A DNA stretch of 8,270 nt, from positions 1-8,270 of the forward strand of contig CANDYP010000057.1 of assembly GCA_947425005.1 (NCBI GenBank). Direction: 5' to 3'. Source of the stretch: Rickettsiales bacterium (GTDB lineage Bacteria; Pseudomonadota; Alphaproteobacteria; Rickettsiales; UBA1997). Below the pieces are notes generated by a model. The model made no database searches. It was not told the origin of the DNA and saw only the letters and a list, made by a program, of their open reading frames with translations. Numbering within the stretch: the stretch's first letter is position 1; every line of letters starts with the position of its first letter. Both the position numbers and the translations under genes were made by a program. Below are positions 1 to 5,933 of the stretch, piece by piece.

Positions 1-80
1 CCGACGAAAAAAGCTCCCACATCATTTGCATGCCTGGTGTTACGAAAGAGAAGATGGATGAGTTTTTGAAGGAGTTGTAG
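1..80 (+). CDS. 3' end of a second, inverted hdc copy (cut by window edge)
   Basis: Frame 3 reads the last 25 residues of a histidine decarboxylase, starting DEKSSHIICMPGV and ending DEFLKEL, then TAG at 78-80. It matches the C-terminus of the complete hdc on the opposite strand except for one codon (ATG here, ATT there; Met for Ile). It is one arm of the 1-275 inverted repeat, so the two hdc ends face each other tail to tail. Only the tail is visible. A whole second gene, a fragment, or a foldback assembly artefact at a contig end are all possible. Confidence 0.6.
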   Translation, partial: DEKSSHIICMPGVTKEKMDEFLKEL

Positions 81-100
81 AGCGAGTTCGTGACGAGAAA

Positions 101-126
101 CCCCCCTACCCCCCTTGTCAGGGGGG
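101..126 (+). repeat. GC-rich palindromic element, family R1, left copy
   Basis: A poly-C block is followed by the hairpin CCCCCCTTGTCAGGGGGG (109-126; 7-bp stem, 4-nt loop). It lies about 20 nt after the hdc stop, where it could also form the 3' end of the transcript. There is no U-tract, so an intrinsic terminator role is doubtful. The mirror copy is at 150-175. Confidence 0.75.
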
Positions 127-149
127 CTTTGATCGAACTCGGTTTAACG

Positions 150-175
150 CCCCCCTGACAAGGGGGGTAGGGGGG
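150..175 (-). repeat. GC-rich palindromic element, family R1, right copy
   Basis: This is the exact reverse complement of 101-126, read CCCCCCTGACAAGGGGGG followed by TAGGGGGG on the plus strand. On the minus strand it lies downstream of the complete hdc gene and its hairpin could stabilise or end the aspS-hdc mRNA. It has the same layout as the other repeats here: a pyrimidine block, a short TTGTCA-like centre and a purine block. Confidence 0.75.
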
Positions 176-195
176 TTTCTCGTCACGAACTCGCT

Positions 196-1290
196 CTACA
201 ACTCCTTCAAAAACTCATCAATCTTCTCTTTCGTAACACCAGGCATGCAAATGATGTGGGAGCTTTTTTCGTCGGTTGCTAGCTGCCATTTTACACAAAT
301 TGCGTCAGAGGGTTTTGGGAAAACTACCGTGATTGCGTTAGCATTTCTCCAGGCCGCAATTCCCATTTCTCTCATTTTTTCTTCCGCGTATTCCGCCACT
401 TCCAGACAAGTAATGGCGCGGCTTTTCAGGCCTTCGACACCTAATTTTTTAATGGCGTACCACAAAAATACCGGGCTGTGACCATTGCGCGAGCCGGTGA
501 TTGTCGTGTCCAAAGTGCCGATGTAGGGAATGGCTTGGCCAATTCTTTCTTTGTAATTTTTCTTCACGATCACTACGCCGCAAGGGATCGGCGAGCCAAT
601 AAATTTGTGACCGGAGATCGCAATTGAATCCGCCCCGGCAGCAAAATCAAAGTCTGGTTCTTTTTTAAGCAAAGCCAAATAAGTGCCGGCCAGAGCGGCG
701 TCACAGTGAATGTAGTAACTACGAATCGCCGAATTTTTGAGCATTCTTTTGATCGCCGCAATGTCGTCCTTGGCCTCGGTCATTGTGGTGCCGATGTTGG
801 CCACCACGATGGCCGGACGGTCGCGATGTGTGTGCACTGCGTCTTTCAAATCTTCGTAATCCATTTCGCCATTTTCTTGCGCGCGGATTGCGATGCTCGG
901 CATGTTAAGCAAATGGATATTTTTTTGGACGCTGTAATGCGTAGCCTCGGAGTAGTAAACCATGCCTTCGGGGTAAAGCTCACGCGCCACGTAAAGGGAG
1001 TAGAGATTTCCTTCCGAACCACCGTTGGTTACGTAGCCCCAGGCATTGTCTTTCGGGGCTTTAAAAACTTCGGAGAAAAATTGTACAACTTCGCGTTCGA
1101 TTGAGCGCGAGTTCAGGTCGTAGGTCGATTCAACTAGCGGATCGCCAATATTGTTGAGGGGATATTTTAGTAGCGGGTAAAGTTCGGAATAATCGAAATC
1201 AATTGAAACCGGGTAGCCGAGGAAGTTTTGCGATCTCTCTGCAACCTTGGTGATGTAGTTGTCTAGGCGGTCTTGGTTTTCTTTTTTCAT
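196..1290 (-). CDS. hdc: Pyridoxal-phosphate-dependent histidine decarboxylase
   Basis: A fold-type I, group II PLP decarboxylase of 364 residues, close to the roughly 380 usual for bacterial PLP-type Hdc. It would convert L-histidine to histamine and CO2 in the cytoplasm. Visible signatures are THYS with His119 (stacks on the PLP ring), HCDAAL with Asp197 (contacts the pyridine nitrogen), and SGHKFIGSPIPCG with Lys229 as the Schiff-base lysine. The ends WRNANAITVVFP and HIICMPGVT fit Hdc family tails. The start ATG overlaps the aspS stop (TAATG), which suggests one transcript and translational coupling. An AAGAGG lies 13 nt upstream, a weak ribosome site. The related plant-type serine decarboxylases share these motifs, so the substrate is probable, not proven. 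In known gut and marine bacteria histidine decarboxylation aids acid resistance; its role here is unknown. Confidence 0.87.
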   Translation of the reverse strand: MKKENQDRLDNYITKVAERSQNFLGYPVSIDFDYSELYPLLKYPLNNIGDPLVESTYDLNSRSIEREVVQFFSEVFKAPKDNAWGYVTNGGSEGNLYSLYVARELYPEGMVYYSEATHYSVQKNIHLLNMPSIAIRAQENGEMDYEDLKDAVHTHRDRPAIVVANIGTTMTEAKDDIAAIKRMLKNSAIRSYYIHCDAALAGTYLALLKKEPDFDFAAGADSIAISGHKFIGSPIPCGVVIVKKNYKERIGQAIPYIGTLDTTITGSRNGHSPVFLWYAIKKLGVEGLKSRAITCLEVAEYAEEKMREMGIAAWRNANAITVVFPKPSDAICVKWQLATDEKSSHIICMPGVTKEKIDEFLKEL

Positions 1291-3119
1291 TATTTTTCTG
1301 CAGCCTCTTTTGCTTTTTTACTCAATTCCACATTCAACTCTTTCAACTGTCTTTCTGAAACATGCGCCGGCGCGGCCATCATCAGGTCTTGGGCTTTGCC
1401 GTTCATTGGGAAGGGAATTACTTCGCGAATATTTGGCTCGTCAGCAAGAAGCATGATGATGCGGTCAATGCCAGGAGCTAGGCCACCGTGGGGTGGAGCG
1501 CCGAATTTGAAAGCGTTCAACATTGCCCCGAATTCTTTCTCAACCACTTCGCGACCGTACCCAGCAAGCTCGAAAGCGCGGTACATTATTTCTGGTTTGT
1601 GATTACGAATGGCACCGGAAGACAATTCCACACCGTTGCAAACAATGTCGTATTGGAAGGCCTTGATCGTCAGTGGATCTTGTGAATTCAAGGCTTCCAG
1701 ACCGCCTTGTGGCATTGAGAAAGGATTGTGCGAGAAGTCAACTTTGCCAGTTTCCTCGTTCATTTCGAACATCGGGAAGTCCACAATCCAACAGAATTTG
1801 TAAATTGATTCGTCGATTAATTTTAAATCGTTGCCCAATCTGATACGTACTTGACCGGCGATTTTCGCGGCTTCTGAGGCCTTTCCGCAAGAGAAGAAAA
1901 CCGCGTCACCATTTTCCAGGCCGGCAGATTTTTTCAATTCGGCCAATTTTTCTGCGCTCAAAAATTTGGCGATTGGCCCTTTGCCTTCGCCAGCTTCGTC
2001 AAAAATAATGTAAGCTAAACCCTTGGCGCCATTGGCTTGCGCGAATTCGATTGTTTTGTCGAAGAATGATCGTGGCTGCGCGGCACATTTTGGCGCCGGG
2101 ATTGCGCGAATGGTGGCGCCTTGCTCGATCTGTTTGGCGAAGATTGAAAATTCTGAACCGCGGAAAATTTCAGTGGCGTCAGAAATTAAAATCGGGTTAC
2201 GCAGATCAGGCTTGTCGATGCCGTATTTCAGCATCGCTTCGTCGTATTTGATGTGGATAAAATCTTCGTCCGAAGTTTTTTTCACGCCGTATTTTTTGAA
2301 AATATTTTTGAGCACCGGCTCAATCGCCGCGAAGACTTCTTCTTGCGTGACGAAAGACATTTCCATGTCGAGCTGGTAAAATTCTGGGGCGCGGTCAGCG
2401 CGCAGATCTTCGTCGCGGAAACAGGGCGCGATTTGGAAATAACGGTTGAAGCCGGCAACCATCAAAAGCTGTTTGAATTGCTGTGGCGCTTGCGGCAGAG
2501 CGTAAAATTTTCCGGGATGTAAGCGGGCTGGAACTAGGTAGTCGCGCGCACCTTCCGGGCTGGATGCGGTGAGGATTGGGGTTTGAATTTCGAGAAATCC
2601 TTGCGCCGTCATTTCAGCGCGGATGCTTGAGATTACTTGGCTGCGCAGCACAATATTTTTGTGAGTTTTTTCACGACGTAAATCGAGGAAGCGGTATTTC
2701 AAACGCATTTCTTCGGGGTATTCGTTGTTGTCGTTGATTTGGAAAGGAATTTGTTCGGCGAGAGATTCGACGATTAGTTCGTTGATTTTGATTTCGATCT
2801 CACCGGTTTTGATGTTGGGATTGATTACTTCAGCAGCGCGGGCTTTGACTTCGCCGGTTACAATAATTACCGATTCCAATTTTATTTTTGAGATCTCTCC
2901 TGCTTCAAAAAATCCTCCGTCGCTACGCGCCACCTCCTTTTTCAAAGGAGGTTGACCACTATCAATCACAACTTGCGTGATGCCGAAATGATCGCGTAAA
3001 TCGATGAAAATTAAACTGCCATGATCGCGCTTGGAGTGAACCCAGCCCGAAAGTTTAACGGTCTGTCCGACGTTAGATTTGCTGAGTTCGGAACAGTTGT
3101 GCGTGCGATATTTGTGCAT
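1290..3119 (-). CDS. aspS: Aspartyl-tRNA synthetase (bacterial type)
   Basis: Class IIb synthetase that charges tRNA-Asp, 609 residues, near the usual bacterial length. In order: N-terminal OB-fold anticodon-binding domain (about 1-115, opening MHKYRTHNCSEL with SGWVHSKRDHG), class II core with motif 1 near 174-183, motif 2 FRDEDLRADRAPEF from 234, the bacterial GAD insertion domain (roughly 290-430), and motif 3 GLAPGIDR ending at Arg553. All catalytic motifs look intact. Residues 55-71 are extra compared with relatives and are encoded by a palindromic repeat inserted in frame. Many alphaproteobacterial AspRSs also charge tRNA-Asn; the sequence cannot settle that here. The 3' end overlaps hdc by one base. 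No Shine-Dalgarno is seen; a terminator hairpin ends 10 nt before the ATG. Confidence 0.96.
   Translation of the reverse strand: MHKYRTHNCSELSKSNVGQTVKLSGWVHSKRDHGSLIFIDLRDHFGITQVVIDSGQPPLKKEVARSDGGFFEAGEISKIKLESVIIVTGEVKARAAEVINPNIKTGEIEIKINELIVESLAEQIPFQINDNNEYPEEMRLKYRFLDLRREKTHKNIVLRSQVISSIRAEMTAQGFLEIQTPILTASSPEGARDYLVPARLHPGKFYALPQAPQQFKQLLMVAGFNRYFQIAPCFRDEDLRADRAPEFYQLDMEMSFVTQEEVFAAIEPVLKNIFKKYGVKKTSDEDFIHIKYDEAMLKYGIDKPDLRNPILISDATEIFRGSEFSIFAKQIEQGATIRAIPAPKCAAQPRSFFDKTIEFAQANGAKGLAYIIFDEAGEGKGPIAKFLSAEKLAELKKSAGLENGDAVFFSCGKASEAAKIAGQVRIRLGNDLKLIDESIYKFCWIVDFPMFEMNEETGKVDFSHNPFSMPQGGLEALNSQDPLTIKAFQYDIVCNGVELSSGAIRNHKPEIMYRAFELAGYGREVVEKEFGAMLNAFKFGAPPHGGLAPGIDRIIMLLADEPNIREVIPFPMNGKAQDLMMAAPAHVSERQLKELNVELSKKAKEAAEK
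2910..2951 (+). repeat. Palindromic element R2, copy A, in frame inside aspS
   Basis: AAATCCTCC, then a variable GC-rich core, then the hairpin CCTCCTTTTTCAAAGGAGG (2933-2951; 8-bp stem, 3-nt loop). Two relatives lie in the spacer just upstream of aspS (3179-3228 and 3276-3317). Inside aspS it is read on the opposite strand as part of GQPPLKKEVARSDGGFF (residues 55-71), between two beta strands of the OB-fold. This matches the pattern of RPEs, which insert in frame into surface loops of functional proteins. It does not obviously belong to a named RPE class. Confidence 0.85.
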
Positions 3120-3129
3120 AATTTAAGAC

Positions 3130-3159
3130 AAAAAAAATCGGATGAGGATTTCATCCGAT
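3130..3159 (-). terminator. Intrinsic terminator just before aspS
   Basis: On the minus strand a perfect 9-bp stem, ATCGGATGA with TCATCCGAT, closes a 5-nt loop and is followed by eight T residues. This is the best terminator in the window. By position it ends leftward transcription from virB3. It sits only 10 nt upstream of the aspS ATG, so it may instead, or also, act as an attenuator in an aspS leader. Confidence 0.85.
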
Positions 3160-3178
3160 GGGGATTAAAAAGAGGCGT

Positions 3179-3228
3179 ACCTCCTTTGAAAAAGGAGGAG
3201 GAGACGCGTTAGCGGCGGAGGAGGATTT
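3179..3228 (-). repeat. Palindromic element R2, copy B (intergenic)
   Basis: Opposite in orientation to copies A and C. The plus strand shows CCTCCTTTGAAAAAGGAGG (3180-3198; 8-bp stem, GAA loop), then a longer core with GACGCGTTAGCGGCGG, then GGAGGATTT. The terminal hairpin is the same as in the aspS copy, while the core differs in length and sequence. Confidence 0.85.
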
Positions 3229-3275
3229 CTTGAAACGAGCTCGGTTTAGCTAAAACAGATCGCTCCTGTTGCACC

Positions 3276-3317
3276 AAATCCTCCGGCACTTCGTGCCACC
3301 TCCTTTTGCAAAAGAGG
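3276..3317 (+). repeat. Palindromic element R2, copy C (intergenic)
   Basis: AAATCCTCC, then the small hairpin GGCACTTCGTGCC (3285-3297), then an imperfect hairpin CCTCCTTTTGCAAAAGAGG (3299-3317). It begins 8 nt after the virB3 stop codon on the minus strand, so it would form the 3' untranslated end of the virB3 mRNA. Together with copy B it fills most of the roughly 205-nt spacer between aspS and virB3, which holds no other gene that I can see. Confidence 0.85.
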
Positions 3318-3325
3318 CTTTTACC

Positions 3326-3622
3326 TTAATAAACATCGTAAGAATTCGTGCCGCCGTGGTGGTAACGATTAGCGCAAACGTTACATTTGGAAGTTTTGGC
3401 CAGTAGCAATTCTAAAGCTCTAGGCTCTTTCAAACAAACGAACCAAGCCATCATGTGAGTCGCCGGCAACAAAACTAAAAGGTAGAAAAATTTATTGGTA
3501 ATCACGAAGGCTAAAAGCGAGATCATGCCGTTTAAAGCTGCGAAAGTGTAGCTCACTCCAAGAATCATTGGAGGTCGGGTAAGTCCCAAAAATAGCGGAT
3601 CGGTGCCAATTGTGCCGGACAT
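3326..3622 (-). CDS. virB3: VirB3-like type IV secretion inner-membrane protein
   Basis: A 98-residue protein, the normal size for VirB3, from MSGTIGTDPLF to a SYDVY end. It has the family opening FLGLTRPP, two hydrophobic segments (about 19-41 and 45-64), a CLKEPRALELLL stretch, and a small CNVC Cys pair (Cys80, Cys83) before a His-rich tail. This matches rickettsial VirB3 as I recall it. VirB3 sits in the inner membrane and works with the ATPase VirB4. The frame is open upstream to a Met at 3700, but the family start is at 3622, so I take the shorter form. There is no Shine-Dalgarno. VirB4, normally directly downstream, is absent; a repeat, a terminator and aspS follow instead. It could be a dispersed but working T4SS gene or a relic. 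Confidence 0.87.
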   Translation of the reverse strand: MSGTIGTDPLFLGLTRPPMILGVSYTFAALNGMISLLAFVITNKFFYLLVLLPATHMMAWFVCLKEPRALELLLAKTSKCNVCANRYHHGGTNSYDVY

Positions 3623-3649
3623 ATTTTTAAATGATTTGGGAGGAAATAA

Positions 3650-3678
3650 TTGACAAAGGATGGAGGCGGGCATAAAAA
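3650..3678 (+). promoter_or_regulatory. Possible promoter for aspC
   Basis: A perfect TTGACA (3650-3655) is followed by a 17-nt spacer and TAAAAA (3673-3678; 4 of 6 to TATAAT). It lies in the divergent spacer between virB3 and the aminotransferase gene and would give a leader of roughly 120 nt. The spacing is ideal, but the -10 match is weak. Confidence 0.35.
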
Positions 3679-3703
3679 ACGCGACCTTCAAAAAAGTCAA
3701 TCA

Positions 3704-3733
3704 TCTGTTTAGCGCGTGTCTGTTTAGCGCACG
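3704..3733 (+). repeat. Tandem 15-nt repeat upstream of aspC
   Basis: Two adjacent 15-nt units, TCTGTTTAGCGCGTG and TCTGTTTAGCGCACG, identical in their first 12 bases. They lie about 75 nt before the aminotransferase start and downstream of the candidate promoter. This could be a regulator-binding site or chance duplication. The rest of the 183-nt virB3-aspC spacer shows nothing else clear. Confidence 0.5.
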
Positions 3734-3805
3734 GCGCTTCGAAGTTTTTACTTTCAAAAAGTTTCCCGCGTTAATCACTTTACTCAAAAGCAAAATTTAA
3801 AAAAC

Positions 3806-5020
3806 ATGTCCTCATTTCTTGCTGCTTCTTTAAGTAATATTAAACCATCTCCAACCATTGCCGTCGCAATGAAAGCCGCAGAATTAAAGGCTTCGGGCAA
3901 GGACATCATTTCTCTTGGAATGGGCGAGCCAGATTTCGACACCCCAGAAAATATCAAACAAGCTGCCATCAAGGCCATCCAAAATGGCGACACCAAATAC
4001 ACCGCCGTTGACGGCACCGCCGCTCTAAAAAAAGCCATCATTGCCAAATTTAAACGTGAAAATTCTTTGGAATACAAAGCTTCCGAAATCATGGTTAGCA
4101 CTGGTGCCAAGCAGGTTATTTTCAACGCCTTAATCGCCAGCATCAATCCTGGAGACGAAGTTATTATTCCTGCACCTTATTGGGTTTCTTACCCTGACAT
4201 GGTTTTGCTTGCAGGCGGAACTCCGGTGATCGTTGACTCATCCGAAAAAAATAATTTCAAAATTTCTCCCACTGCTTTGGAAGAAAAAATCACGCCAAAA
4301 ACTAAATGGATCATTTTTAACTCTCCCAGCAACCCAACTGGCGCTTGCTATTCCGCCTCTGAGTTAAGACTTCTCGCTGACGTTTTGTTGCGTCACCCGC
4401 AAGTTCACGTAATGGCCGACGACATTTACGAACATTTAATTTTCGACGATTTGAAATTTGCTACACTTGCCGAAGTCGAACCAAAATTAAAAGACCGTAC
4501 TTTGATCGTGAACGGCGTCTCTAAGGCCTACGCCATGACTGGTTGGAGAATTGGCTACGGCGCCGGTCCAGAAAAATTGATCAAGGCCATGTCAATGATT
4601 CAATCACAAAGCACTTCCAGCCCCTCTTCAATTTCACAAGCGGCTTCGGTTGAAGCTTTAAATGGCGTACAAGATTACATCAAAACTAACGCCAAAATTT
4701 TTCAATCACGCCGCGACATGGTGGTAAAAATGTTGAACAAAATTGATGGCATTAATTGCAACACGCCAAACGGCGCCTTCTACGTATTTCCTTCCTGCAA
4801 AGGTCTGTACGGCAAGAAAACTGCCGCCGGAAAAGTAATCGAAAATGACAACGACTTCGCCGGATATTTATTAGAAGAAGCATTAGTGGCAGTCGTTCCC
4901 GGCGTTGCTTTCGGCGCTCCCGATTTCTTCAGAATTTCTTACGCCGCAAGCGAAGAATTTTTGCAAAACTCAATGCAAAGAATCGCGGATGCCTGCGGGA
5001 AATTAGCGCTTAGCTGTTAG
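3806..5020 (+). CDS. aspC: Aspartate aminotransferase (class I, PLP)
   Basis: A cytoplasmic fold-type I aminotransferase of 404 residues that interconverts aspartate and 2-oxoglutarate with oxaloacetate and glutamate. Seen: MGEPDFDTPENI near 39, VDG at 68-70, NSPSNPTG with Asn176, Asp205 and Tyr208 in the DDIYEH block, SKAYAMTGWRIGYG with the PLP lysine Lys240 and Arg248, and FFRISYA with Arg376, which binds the substrate carboxylate. The sequence strongly resembles the rickettsial enzyme annotated aatA/aspC. Close relatives can also act on prephenate, so the substrate range is not certain. The start fits the family N-terminus (LSNIKPSPTIAV); no Shine-Dalgarno precedes it. It is followed by an 86-nt repeat-rich spacer before coaX. 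Confidence 0.93.
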   Translation: MSSFLAASLSNIKPSPTIAVAMKAAELKASGKDIISLGMGEPDFDTPENIKQAAIKAIQNGDTKYTAVDGTAALKKAIIAKFKRENSLEYKASEIMVSTGAKQVIFNALIASINPGDEVIIPAPYWVSYPDMVLLAGGTPVIVDSSEKNNFKISPTALEEKITPKTKWIIFNSPSNPTGACYSASELRLLADVLLRHPQVHVMADDIYEHLIFDDLKFATLAEVEPKLKDRTLIVNGVSKAYAMTGWRIGYGAGPEKLIKAMSMIQSQSTSSPSSISQAASVEALNGVQDYIKTNAKIFQSRRDMVVKMLNKIDGINCNTPNGAFYVFPSCKGLYGKKTAAGKVIENDNDFAGYLLEEALVAVVPGVAFGAPDFFRISYAASEEFLQNSMQRIADACGKLALSC

Positions 5021-5100
5021 TTACTGGTGGTTAGTGAAAAGGTATTTTTGCCACTAATCCCTCAACAACTAGCAACTAAGCACTAACAACTAACAACTAG
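5021..5100 (+). repeat. Degenerate CTAACAA-type repeats and imperfect hairpin
   Basis: The aspC-coaX spacer holds a degenerate inverted repeat: GTTAGTTACTGGTGGTTAGTG (5015-5035; starts inside the aspC stop) against CCACTAATCCCTCAACAACT, separated by an A/T-rich loop. The right part repeats AACAACTA and CAACTAAG units four times (about 5063-5100). It may form the aspC 3' hairpin, but there is no clean stem plus U-tract. Confidence 0.5.
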
Positions 5101-5106
5101 ACTTTC

Positions 5107-5883
5107 ATGCTCCTCACCTGCGACATCGGAAACACAAACATCGTCATCGGAATTTTTAATGGCGGAAAATTAATGCGTAAATGGCGCGTGGTTTCCGACA
5201 CTAAAAAATCCGCCGATGATTACGCAGTAGATTTAATCGAACTCTTTTTGAACGACAAAATCGATTGCTTAAAAATTTCTGGATCAATCATCGCCTCAGT
5301 GGTGCCAGGCCTCACCAATAAAATTCATGAAGCTGTCAAAAAATTTACCAACGAAAAAATTTTGGTAATCGGCGAGAAAAACGTGAAGCTCAACATCGAC
5401 ATTCAAGTACAAAATAAAAATGAAGTTGGCGACGATCGCCTAATTAATTCCATCGCCGCTTTTCACAAATTTGGCAGCAGTTTAATTGTTATTGATTTCG
5501 GCACTGCAACCACTTTTGATGTGGTCGGAAAAAGCGGTGAATATCTAGGTGGCGTGATCTCTCCAGGGATCAATCTTTCTTTGAAAGCGTTGCACGACAT
5601 GACGGCGAAATTGCCCAAAATCACAGTCAGACATCAAAAAAATGTAATCGGCAAAAACACCGTTGAGGCAATGAATTCCGGTGTTTACTTCGGTTACATT
5701 TCTTTGATTGAAGGCATGGTGACAAGAATCGAAAAAGAATTAGGCCACGAAACAACTCGCATCATCACTGGTGGTCTGGCCGATATTTTTAAAGATGCTT
5801 TAAAGAATTTAATTCAACATCATGAGCCCGATCTTACTCTTGAAGGCTTAAAACTGGTTTACGAACAGAACTCCAAATCCTGA
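5107..5883 (+). CDS. coaX: Type III pantothenate kinase
   Basis: Phosphorylates pantothenate to 4'-phosphopantothenate with ATP, the first committed step of CoA synthesis. It has 258 residues, the usual CoaX length. ASKHA-fold signatures: CDIGNTN at 5-11 (phosphate binding), VVPGLT at 65-70, GDDRLIN with the expected catalytic Asp110, DFGTATTFD from 130, and GGVISPGINLSLKAL from 148. CoaX is the type insensitive to CoA feedback and usually needs a monovalent cation. RNase J follows after 50 nt on the same strand, the usual alphaproteobacterial pairing. The birA and nuo genes often found upstream in that group are replaced here by aspC. No Shine-Dalgarno is visible. Confidence 0.95.
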   Translation: MLLTCDIGNTNIVIGIFNGGKLMRKWRVVSDTKKSADDYAVDLIELFLNDKIDCLKISGSIIASVVPGLTNKIHEAVKKFTNEKILVIGEKNVKLNIDIQVQNKNEVGDDRLINSIAAFHKFGSSLIVIDFGTATTFDVVGKSGEYLGGVISPGINLSLKALHDMTAKLPKITVRHQKNVIGKNTVEAMNSGVYFGYISLIEGMVTRIEKELGHETTRIITGGLADIFKDALKNLIQHHEPDLTLEGLKLVYEQNSKS

Positions 5884-5933
5884 TTACAACCCAATCACCG
5901 CACCCCCTAACCCAAACTTAAATAAAACTCCCC

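Larger units (their letters stand above)
1..275. repeat. Large near-perfect inverted repeat, 127-bp arms with 21-nt loop
   Basis: Arms 1-127 and 149-275 are reverse complements with a single mismatch (position 56 against 220). The loop is 128-148. The pairing runs off the left edge, so the true arm may be longer. Each arm carries the hdc 3' end, about 20 nt of spacer and a GC-rich palindromic element. It could form a large cruciform if real. The same structure is what chimeric or foldback joins produce in metagenomic or amplified-DNA assemblies. Confidence 0.9.

Noticed and set aside
706..1104. 132-residue plus-strand frame antisense to hdc
   Set aside because: No recognisable domain; the opposite frame encodes a complete PLP decarboxylase with all catalytic residues.
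2023..2522. Plus-strand frames antisense to aspS (2023-2379, 2253-2522)
   Set aside because: Shadows of the conserved aspS frame with no domain of their own.
3160..3325. Possible tRNA or small RNA in the aspS-virB3 spacer
   Set aside because: The paired segments are explained by the R2 repeats; no cloverleaf or conserved T-loop is seen.
3326..3700. Longer 124-residue form of VirB3 starting at 3700
   Set aside because: The extra 26 residues are not VirB3-like, whereas the Met at 3622 matches the usual N-terminus and 98-residue length.
5063..5100. Possible CRISPR-like or tandem array in the aspC-coaX spacer
   Set aside because: Units are 8-9 nt, degenerate and without regular spacers.
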